From Rhodocyclales bacterium (lineage in GTDB: Bacteria > Pseudomonadota > Gammaproteobacteria > Burkholderiales > Rhodocyclaceae), in contig JAJTBM010000123.1 in the NCBI GenBank assembly GCA_021286885.1, forward strand, positions 1 through 7,988: a stretch of DNA of 7,988 bases, read 5' to 3'. Of this stretch, positions 1 through 6,011 are shown piece by piece (within the stretch, counting starts at the first letter, position 1; every line of letters begins with the position of its first letter). The notes under the pieces are model-generated. The model saw nothing but the letters and a program-made list of their open reading frames with translations, was not told the origin of the DNA and made no database searches. The translations under genes were made by a program, and so were the position numbers.

Positions 1-534
1 GGGGGTGCCGTAGGCCTGGAGGTAGGCCGGAGCGCCGCAGGTCACGAAGCTGATGCTGCCAATGCGTCGCGCCACCAAGGATGAATCCAGCAGCTCACCG
101 CCCCGGATCACGCAATCCACGGCCTCCTGCACCAGATCAACCGGGCGGTCGCTCATGCCGATCACCAACTCCACATCCGGGTAGAGCTGGCGGAACTCAT
201 ACAGCTTGGGGATCAGGATCAAGCGCCCGATGACCGTGGGCACGTCGATGCGCAGCCGCCCCTGGGGCCGCTGGGCCACATCCCGAAAAGAGGCCTCGAT
301 CTCTTCGAGCTCTCCCAGCAGCCGAGCGCAGCGCTCATAGTAGGCGGCCCCGTCGGGGGTCAGGCTCACGCTCCGGGTGGTGCGGTTGAGCAGGCGCACC
401 TGGAGCAGGTTCTCCAGGCTCTGGATGGTGGTGGTCACCGTGGCCCGAGGCAGGGCCAGATTGTCGGCGGCGCGGCTGAAGCTGCGCGCATCCACCACGG
501 CCATATACACCTTCATGGCTTGGAAGCGATCCAC
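1..534 (-). CDS. LysR-family transcriptional regulator, N-terminal part (C-terminus beyond window edge)
   Basis: Reading leftwards from a GTG at 534 gives 178 open codons running off position 1. The protein begins MDRFQAMKVYMAVVDARSF. Residues about 4-62 match the LysR winged helix-turn-helix: FSRAADNLALPRATVT is the HTH, followed by IQSLE, LLNRTTR and LTPDG. A linker helix follows (about 63-90). The periplasmic-binding-like ligand domain starts near GRLRIDVP (92-99) and is cut inside its first lobe. GTG 534 is chosen because the N-terminus is the normal length for the family and AAGGAG lies 7 nt upstream; no in-frame ATG precedes it before the promoter. The gene is divergent from the efflux operon, as ceoR/bpeT and mexT are beside their pumps, so it is probably the operon's ligand-responsive activator. 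The inducer cannot be read from the sequence; salicylate-like aromatics are known for CeoR in Burkholderia. LysR identity is very secure; the CeoR/BpeT-type role is inferred from position. Confidence 0.95.
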   Translation of the reverse strand, partial: MDRFQAMKVYMAVVDARSFSRAADNLALPRATVTTTIQSLENLLQVRLLNRTTRSVSLTPDGAAYYERCARLLGELEEIEASFRDVAQRPQGRLRIDVPTVIGRLILIPKLYEFRQLYPDVELVIGMSDRPVDLVQEAVDCVIRGGELLDSSLVARRIGSISFVTCGAPAYLQAYGTP

Positions 535-569
535 GGGAGGGCTCCTTTCTGGGGCAAGACAGCCGATTT

Positions 570-600
570 ATTATTCGTGATTTACGAATAGTATTGTCAA
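570..600 (-). promoter_or_regulatory. Putative sigma70-type promoter of the LysR gene
   Basis: On the minus strand a perfect TTGACA -35 element lies at 600-595. AATAAT, a one-mismatch -10, lies at 575-570 with a longish 19-nt spacer; the weaker CGAATA/GAATAA would give 17-18 nt. Transcription would start near 563, about 30 nt before the GTG at 534. The dyad at 572-590 fills the space between -35 and -10, the expected geometry for autorepression by the LysR protein. This is read from sequence only; the start site is not mapped. Confidence 0.5.
572..590. promoter_or_regulatory. LysR-box palindrome (candidate regulator binding site)
   Basis: TATTCGT (572-578) and its exact reverse complement ACGAATA (584-590) are separated by 5 nt. 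The site contains the LysR hallmark T-N11-A (T575, A587) inside a dyad. It sits in the divergent region between the LysR gene and the efflux operon, inside the putative LysR-gene promoter and upstream of the operon promoter. The same half-site TATTCGT recurs once, 41 bp downstream at 613-619, roughly four helical turns away on the same face. Such a strong site plus weaker site is the usual LysR recognition/activation pair. Binding by the neighbouring regulator is inferred. Confidence 0.6.
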
Positions 601-612
601 AAACGCGATATT

Positions 613-630
613 TATTCGTTCAAATATAAC
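613..630 (+). promoter_or_regulatory. Putative operon promoter region: second LysR half-site and TATAAC -10
   Basis: TATTCGT at 613-619 repeats the left arm of the upstream dyad; its right arm is degenerate, though T616-N11-A628 is kept. TATAAC at 625-630 is a near-consensus -10, but no -35 stands 16-18 nt before it. The nearest -35-like element, TTGTCA at 594-599, is 25 nt away. A good -10 without a spaced -35 fits an activator-dependent promoter. Transcription would start near 637, leaving a leader of about 33 nt. The exact start is uncertain. Confidence 0.4.
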
Positions 631-669
631 ACCCAAAATGCGCTCCTTGCCAACCGCCCCACGTTTGCC

Positions 670-1506
670 ATGGACGCACTTCCTAGACCCGGCAGCCGGC
701 TGGATATTACCCCGCTCCAGCTCCCCGGCCCCCTGGCACCCTTGGGGGCCCGCCTGTACCGGCCTTCCGATGCCCGCCAGCCCCTGCCTGCGCTGCTCTA
801 TCTGCACGGGGGCGGTTTTGTGGCGGGTTCCCTGGACGAGGCCGATGCCATCGCCTGCGCCCTCGCCCACCAAGCGGGGGTCGCGGTGCTCTCGGTGGCC
901 TACTCCCTGGCGCCCCGCTGCCCTTTCCCTGCCGCGCCGGAGGATGCCTACGCGGCCCTGGTCTGGCTGGGCAGCCATGGGCCCCATTGGGGGCTGGATG
1001 CCCGGCGGCTGGGGGTCGGGGGGGATGATGCTGGCGGTAGCATCGCGGCGGCCCTGGCCCTGATTGCCCGGGATCGCAACGGCCCGGCCCTGGCCGCCCA
1101 GATCCTGATCGGGCCCATGCTCGACCCCAGCATGACGCTGCTTGGCGACCCGGCCCGGCTGGGCTCCGACCTTCTGCCCCAGACCTGCGCCCAGCGCTAC
1201 GCCCAGTACCTGCCCCGCCCCCAGGCGCGCCTGCATCCCTATGCGGCGCCCCTGACCTCACGCCGCCTGCACGGGCTGCCGCCCACCTACCTGGCCACCG
1301 CCCGGTGCGACGTGCTGCACCGGGAGGCCGAACACTACGCCAGCGCCCTGATCGCGGCGGGCGTGCCCACCCAGATCACCCGCTTTGACGTCACCCACGC
1401 CGGGCTGCCCCAACACCCGCCGCTCCTCACCGAGCTTGCGGCCTTTCTCCATCAACGCCTGGGCGCATGGGGCGCCCCGGGCCACGCCATTCTGCCCTCG
1501 CCCTGA
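670..1506 (+). CDS. llpE: Alpha/beta-hydrolase of the HSL family (LlpE-type), with Asp in place of the nucleophile Ser
   Basis: The protein has 278 residues and no signal peptide or membrane segment, so it is probably cytoplasmic. HSL-family marks appear in order. The oxyanion-hole HGGGFVAG is at 46-53, VAYSLAP with FPAAPEDAY at 76-94, the nucleophile elbow at 117-123, the acid region with D214 (CDVLHREAEHYASAL), and the base H243 in THAG. The elbow reads GGDDAGG where active esterases have GDSAGG, so residue 120 is Asp (codon GAT, 1027-1029), not Ser. Either activity is lost or an Asp nucleophile is used, as in epoxide hydrolases and haloalkane dehalogenases. ATG 670 is the only in-frame start, but no Shine-Dalgarno precedes it. 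Its TGA lies inside the adaptor gene's ribosome-binding site. A lipase-like gene in exactly this place is llpE of the Burkholderia ceoAB-opcM/bpeEF-oprC operons. Family is secure; the symbol rests on synteny; substrate and role are unknown. Confidence 0.88.
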   Translation: MDALPRPGSRLDITPLQLPGPLAPLGARLYRPSDARQPLPALLYLHGGGFVAGSLDEADAIACALAHQAGVAVLSVAYSLAPRCPFPAAPEDAYAALVWLGSHGPHWGLDARRLGVGGDDAGGSIAAALALIARDRNGPALAAQILIGPMLDPSMTLLGDPARLGSDLLPQTCAQRYAQYLPRPQARLHPYAAPLTSRRLHGLPPTYLATARCDVLHREAEHYASALIAAGVPTQITRFDVTHAGLPQHPPLLTELAAFLHQRLGAWGAPGHAILPSP

Positions 1507-1511
1507 AGGAG
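1506..1511 (+). promoter_or_regulatory. Ribosome-binding site of the adaptor gene, overlapping the llpE stop
   Basis: AAGGAG begins on the last base of the hydrolase TGA (1504-1506) and stands 7 nt before the ATG at 1519. Ribosomes finishing the hydrolase therefore uncover this site directly, which suggests coupled translation. It also supports ATG 1519 as the adaptor start. Confidence 0.75.
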
Positions 1512-1518
1512 CATCATC

Positions 1519-2781
1519 ATGTCGACCTCCCAACCGAACCCGCATTCCAGCGCCCCCGGCCCCCGGGCCCGAACCCTCACCCTGTATTTGGCCCTGGCTA
1601 GCATTGTGGTGATCACTGCTGGCGCCTGGGGCCTGTCCCGGAGCCCCGAAGCCCATGCCGACACCTCCGCCGCCGCCCAGGCCACGCCGGTGGATGTGGC
1701 TCCCGTGGTGAGCCGTAACATCATCGACTGGCAATACTTTTCTGGCCGGATGGAGGCGGTGGATCGGGTGGAGATTCGCCCCCAGGTGTCCGGCATCCTG
1801 ACAGCCGTGCACTTTAAGGACGGGGCCCTGGTGAAGAAGGGTGAGCCCCTGTTCACCATTGATCCGCGCCCCTACGCCGCCGAAGTGGCTCGGGCCCAGG
1901 CCCAGGTCAGCGCCGCCGAGGCCCGGGCCAGCTATACCGCCGCCGAGCTGGCACGCAGCGAGCGTCTGCTGGGCGACAACGCCATCGCCAAACGGGACTT
2001 TGAAGAAAAGCAGAACGCCGCCCGGGATGGGGCCGCAGGCCTGCAGGCGGCCCAGGCCGCCCTACGGGTGGCGCAGCTGAATCTGGAATACACCCGCATC
2101 GTGGCCCCCATCAGCGGGCGCATGTCGCGGGCCGAAATCACCGTCGGCAATCTGGTGAGTGCGAACGGGGGCCCGGCCCTGAGCAGCATGGTGTCTTCCG
2201 ACCGGATCTATGCCAGCTTCGATGTGGATGAGCAGACCTTCCTGCGCTACGTGAGCCCGGCCCGCAACACCCCGCTGCCGGTGGGGCTGGGGCTGGCCAA
2301 CGAGGAGGGCTACGCCCGGGCGGGGCAGATCCATTCGGTGGATAACCGGCTGGACAGCACGTCAGGAACCATCCGGGTACGCGCCCTGTTCGACAACAGC
2401 GACGGACGCCTGATCCCGGGCCTGTATGCCCGCATCCGGCTGGGGGGCGGGCAGGAGCGCCCGGCCCTGCTGGTCAACGAAAAGGCCGTGGGCACCGACC
2501 AGGACAAGCGCTTCGTGCTGGTGGTGGGCCCGGACAACAAGACTGAATACCGGGAAGTCCATACCGGCGCCACCCAGCAGGGGCTGGTCATCATCGAGCA
2601 GGGCCTGAAGGCCGGGGAGCGGATTGTGGTGAACGGGCTCCAGCGCGTGCGCCCGGGGGATGTGGTCAGCCCCCGGGAAAGCGAAATGGGGAGTCTTACC
2701 CCACCCGAGCCGCGCAGCCCTGGCAAGGGCCGGGCGGCAGGCATTGAATCCCACGGCGAGCCCAAGCCGGTGAAAACCTGA
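1519..2781 (+). CDS. mexE: RND efflux periplasmic adaptor (membrane fusion protein), MexE/CeoA type
   Basis: This 420-residue protein links the inner-membrane pump to the outer-membrane channel across the periplasm. A hydrophobic helix at about 20-38 is an N-terminal anchor or signal; AHA at 45-47 is a possible cleavage site, and there is no lipobox cysteine. The first half of the lipoyl/barrel-sandwich domain is RVEIRPQVSGIL...VKKGEPLFTIDPRPY (about 83-119). An alpha-helical hairpin covers about 120-190. The second lipoyl half is LEYTRIVAPISGRMSRAEIT (189-208). The beta-barrel (about 225-310) includes GRLIPGLYARIRL, and the membrane-proximal domain covers about 315-385. The tip motif R-x3-L-x6-S is R146, L150 and A157, so its third position is Ala. 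A Pro/basic tail follows about 388. ATG 1519 has a strong Shine-Dalgarno. Adaptor identity is very secure; the MexE/BpeE/CeoA subfamily is inferred from sequence resemblance and the adjoining MexF-like pump. Confidence 0.96.
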   Translation: MSTSQPNPHSSAPGPRARTLTLYLALASIVVITAGAWGLSRSPEAHADTSAAAQATPVDVAPVVSRNIIDWQYFSGRMEAVDRVEIRPQVSGILTAVHFKDGALVKKGEPLFTIDPRPYAAEVARAQAQVSAAEARASYTAAELARSERLLGDNAIAKRDFEEKQNAARDGAAGLQAAQAALRVAQLNLEYTRIVAPISGRMSRAEITVGNLVSANGGPALSSMVSSDRIYASFDVDEQTFLRYVSPARNTPLPVGLGLANEEGYARAGQIHSVDNRLDSTSGTIRVRALFDNSDGRLIPGLYARIRLGGGQERPALLVNEKAVGTDQDKRFVLVVGPDNKTEYREVHTGATQQGLVIIEQGLKAGERIVVNGLQRVRPGDVVSPRESEMGSLTPPEPRSPGKGRAAGIESHGEPKPVKT

Positions 2782-2800
2782 ACCAGGGCGGAAACACACC

Positions 2801-5800
2801 ATGAACGTCTCAAAATTCTTTATTGATCGCCCCATCTTTGCGGGGGTGATCTCGGTCCTGATCCTGCTCGCCGGGATACTTGCGGTGTTCAAGCTGCCCA
2901 TCTCGGAATACCCCGAGGTGGTGCCTCCCTCGGTGGTGGTGCGCGCCCAGTACCCGGGCGCCAACCCCAAGGTGATCGCCGAAACCGTGGCCGCCCCCCT
3001 GGAGGAATCCATCAACGGGGTGGAGAACATGCTGTACATGCAATCCCAGGCCAACAGCGACGGCAACCTGACGGTGACCGTCAACTTTCAGCTGGGCGTA
3101 GACCCGGACAAGGCCCAGCAACTGGTCCAGAACCGGGTTTCCCAGGCCCTGCCGCGCCTGCCCGAAGACGTGCAGCGCCTGGGGGTGACGACCCTGAAAA
3201 GCTCGCCGGCCCTGACCATGGTGGTGCACCTGATCTCGCCGGATGAGCGGTATGACATGACCTATCTGCGCAACTACGCCCTCATCAACGTCAAAGACCG
3301 GCTGGCCCGGATCAAGGGCGTGGGCGAGGTGGGCATGTTCGGCTCCGGCAACTACGCCATGCGGATCTGGCTGGACCCGACCAAAGTCGCCCAGCGGGGC
3401 CTGACCGCCGCCGAGGTGGTGCGTGCCATCCGGGAACAGAACGTGCAGGTGGCCGCCGGCACCCTGGGCGCCTCCCCGAGCCAAGCGGGGGTGCCGCTCC
3501 AGCTGAACGTGAACGCCCAGGGGCGGCTCAAGACCACCGAGGAATTTGCAGACATCATCCTCAAGTCATCGGCCAGCGGGAGTGTGACCCGGCTCGGTGA
3601 CGTGGCCCGGGTGGAACTGGCCGCCGCTGAATACGGGCTGCGGGCCCTGCTCGACAACCAGCAAGCCGTGGCCATTCCCATCTTCCAGGCCCCCGGCGCC
3701 AATGCGCTGGAGATTTCCAGCGCCGTGCGGGAAACCATGGCCGAGCTGGCCAAGGACTTCCCCGATTCGGTGAAGTACGAGATTGTCTACGACCCCACCC
3801 AGTTCGTGCGCGCCTCCATTGAAGCCGTGGTGCACACCCTGCTGGAAGCGGTGGCCCTGGTGGTGCTGGTGGTGATCGTGTTCCTGCAGACCTGGCGCGC
3901 CTCCATCATCCCGCTGCTGGCGGTGCCGGTATCGATTGTGGGCACCTTCTCACTGATGCTCGGGTTTGGCTATTCGATCAACGCCTTGTCGCTGTTCGGG
4001 ATGGTGCTGGCCATCGGCATCGTGGTGGATGACGCCATCGTCGTAGTGGAAAACGTGGAGCGCAACATCGAGGCCGGCCTCAGCCCCCGGGAGGCCACCT
4101 ACCGGGCCATGCGGGAAGTGTCGGGCCCCATCATCGCGATTGCCCTCACCCTGGTCGCGGTGTTCGTGCCCCTGGCCTTCATGACCGGGCTGACCGGCCA
4201 GTTCTACAAGCAATTTGCGATGACCATCGCCATCTCCACGGTGATCTCGGCCATCAACTCCCTCACCCTGTCCCCTGCCCTGGCGGCCTTGCTGCTCAAG
4301 GGGCACGCAGCCCAACCGGACTGGCTCACCCGTCAGATGGATCGCTGGCTGGGCGGTTTCTTCCGGCGCTTCAACCAGTTTTTCCAGCGTTCTTCGGAGC
4401 GCTACAGCCAGGGCGTGACTGGCATCATCGCCCACAAGACCGGGGCCATCGGGCTCTATCTGGCCCTCATCGGCGGCGCCATCGGGCTGTCTTACCTGGT
4501 GCCGGGGGGCTTTGTGCCGGGCCAGGACAAGCAATATCTGGTCAGCTTCACCCAGCTGCCCAACGGCGCATCCCTGGATCGCACCGAAGCGGTGATCCGC
4601 AAGATGAGCGACATCGCCCTCGCCCAGCCCGGGGTGGAGCACGCGGTGGCCTTCCCGGGCCTGTCGATCAACGGCTTCACCAACAGCTCCAGCGCCGGCA
4701 TTGTGTTTGTCACCCTGAAACCCTTTGCCGAACGCCAAGACCCGGCCCTCTCGGCGGGTGCGATTGCGGCAGCCCTCAACCAGAAGTTCTCGGCCATTCA
4801 GGAAGGCTTTATTGCCACCTTCCCGCCCCCGCCGGTGATGGGCCTGGGGACCGTGGGCGGTTTCAAGATGCAGATCGAAGACCGGGGCGCCGTGGGCTAC
4901 GGCGAACTGAACACGGCGGCCAATGCCTTCATGGAGGCCGCCCGCCAGGAGCCGGCCCTGGGCCCCATGTTCTCCAGCTACCAGATCAATGTGCCGCAGG
5001 TGGATGTGGATCTGGATCGCACCAAAGCCAAACAGTTGGGCGTTTCCGTGACCGACGTGTTCGACACCCTGCAGATCTACCTGGGCTCCCAGTACGTGAA
5101 CGACTTCAACCGCTTTGGCCGGGTATATCAGGTGCGCGCCCAGGCCGACGCCCCCTTCCGGGCCCACCCGGAAGACATCGGCCAGCTCAAGGTACGCAAC
5201 GCCGCCGGCGAGATGGTGCCCCTCTCGTCCCTGATTCAGGTGAAGCAAAGCCACGGGCCGGAGATGGTGGTGCGTTACAACGGCTACACCGCTGCCGACA
5301 TCAACGGCGGGCCGGCCCCCGGCTATTCGTCGGCCCAGGCCGAAGCGGCCGCCGAGCGGGTGGCCGCAGCCACCCTGCCCCGGGGCGTGAAGTTTGAATG
5401 GACGGATCTGACCTACCAGAAAATCCTGGCCGGAAACGCGGGCGTCTGGGTCTTCCCGATCAGCGTGCTGCTGGTTTTCCTGGTGCTGGCCGCCCAGTAC
5501 GAGAGCCTGACCCTGCCCCTGGCGGTGATCCTGATCGTGCCCACCAGCCTGTTTGCGGCCCTGGGCGGCGTTTGGCTGACCGACGGCGACAACAACATCT
5601 TTACCCAAATCGGGCTGATGGTGCTGGTGGGGCTGGCGTGCAAAAACGCGATTCTGATCGTCGAATTCGCCCGGGAACTGGAACTCCAGGGCAGCACTCC
5701 GGTGCGCGCCGCCATCGACGCCAGCCGCCTGCGGCTGCGCCCCATCCTGATGACCTCCATCGCCTTCATCATGGGCGTGGTGCCCCTGGTGCTGTCTTCT

Positions 5801-6007
5801 GGCGCGGGCGCTGAAATGCGTCACGCCATGGGGATTGCGGTGCTGTTCGGGATGCTGGGGGTGACCCTGTTCGGGCTGTTCCTGACGCCGGTGTTCTACG
5901 TGCTGCTGCGCACTCTGGACAAAAAGCACCCGCTGCATTCGGCCACCCACCACGATGCCCCGCTGGTGGCGAGCCCTGCCGCTGCCCCCCATGCCTACCA
6001 GGAGTAA
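2801..6007 (+). CDS. mexF: RND multidrug efflux pump, inner-membrane permease (HAE1), MexF/CeoB/BpeF type
   Basis: At 1068 residues this is a normal HAE1-family length and unbroken. It is a proton-driven drug exporter of the inner membrane, expected to work as a trimer. TM1 (about 9-29) is followed by PISEYPEVVPP. The first periplasmic loop carries MYMQ-type pore text (MLYMQSQANSDG). TM2-6 lie at about 347-500, TM7 at about 548-566, a second periplasmic loop follows, and TM8-12 cover about 881-1036. The proton-relay residues are intact: D410 and D411 in IGIVVDDAIVVVENV (TM4), K948 in CKNAILIVEF (TM10), R978 and T985 in RLRLRPILMTS (TM11). They correspond to AcrB D407, D408, K940, R971 and T978. 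The short His-rich C-terminus is cytoplasmic. The N-terminal text closely resembles MexF of Pseudomonas. That family exports chloramphenicol, fluoroquinolones and trimethoprim, but the substrates here are not readable. A weak GGCGGAAA precedes the ATG, 19 bp after the adaptor stop. Confidence 0.97.
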   Translation: MNVSKFFIDRPIFAGVISVLILLAGILAVFKLPISEYPEVVPPSVVVRAQYPGANPKVIAETVAAPLEESINGVENMLYMQSQANSDGNLTVTVNFQLGVDPDKAQQLVQNRVSQALPRLPEDVQRLGVTTLKSSPALTMVVHLISPDERYDMTYLRNYALINVKDRLARIKGVGEVGMFGSGNYAMRIWLDPTKVAQRGLTAAEVVRAIREQNVQVAAGTLGASPSQAGVPLQLNVNAQGRLKTTEEFADIILKSSASGSVTRLGDVARVELAAAEYGLRALLDNQQAVAIPIFQAPGANALEISSAVRETMAELAKDFPDSVKYEIVYDPTQFVRASIEAVVHTLLEAVALVVLVVIVFLQTWRASIIPLLAVPVSIVGTFSLMLGFGYSINALSLFGMVLAIGIVVDDAIVVVENVERNIEAGLSPREATYRAMREVSGPIIAIALTLVAVFVPLAFMTGLTGQFYKQFAMTIAISTVISAINSLTLSPALAALLLKGHAAQPDWLTRQMDRWLGGFFRRFNQFFQRSSERYSQGVTGIIAHKTGAIGLYLALIGGAIGLSYLVPGGFVPGQDKQYLVSFTQLPNGASLDRTEAVIRKMSDIALAQPGVEHAVAFPGLSINGFTNSSSAGIVFVTLKPFAERQDPALSAGAIAAALNQKFSAIQEGFIATFPPPPVMGLGTVGGFKMQIEDRGAVGYGELNTAANAFMEAARQEPALGPMFSSYQINVPQVDVDLDRTKAKQLGVSVTDVFDTLQIYLGSQYVNDFNRFGRVYQVRAQADAPFRAHPEDIGQLKVRNAAGEMVPLSSLIQVKQSHGPEMVVRYNGYTAADINGGPAPGYSSAQAEAAAERVAAATLPRGVKFEWTDLTYQKILAGNAGVWVFPISVLLVFLVLAAQYESLTLPLAVILIVPTSLFAALGGVWLTDGDNNIFTQIGLMVLVGLACKNAILIVEFARELELQGSTPVRAAIDASRLRLRPILMTSIAFIMGVVPLVLSSGAGAEMRHAMGIAVLFGMLGVTLFGLFLTPVFYVLLRTLDKKHPLHSATHHDAPLVASPAAAPHAYQE
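6000..6004 (+). promoter_or_regulatory. Ribosome-binding site of the outer-membrane channel gene, abutting the pump stop
   Basis: AGGAG sits in the last codons of the pump gene, directly before its TAA (6005-6007) and 7 nt before ATG 6012. It fixes ATG 6012 as the channel start, rather than the in-frame ATG at 5955 that lies inside the pump gene, and suggests coupled translation. Confidence 0.75.
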
Positions 6008-6011
6008 ACCG

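Noticed and set aside
377..580. Plus-strand 67-codon frame at the left end
   Set aside because: Antisense to the LysR DNA-binding domain and composed mainly of Arg and Ser; a shadow.
638..1063. Plus-strand 141-codon frame starting upstream of the hydrolase
   Set aside because: Out of frame with the hydrolase and Pro/Trp/Arg-rich, typical of a shifted GC-rich reading; no Shine-Dalgarno. Kept only as a possible leader effect.
571..1236. Minus-strand open frame of 221 codons opposite the hydrolase, beginning in or near the divergent promoter
   Set aside because: Low-complexity Gly/Gln/Arg-rich translation caused by GC bias; the opposite strand has clear HSL-family motifs in order.
5955..6011. 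Upstream in-frame ATG extending the channel protein by 19 residues
   Set aside because: It would bury the lipoprotein signal, overlaps the end of the pump gene, and the ribosome-binding site AGGAG is placed for ATG 6012.
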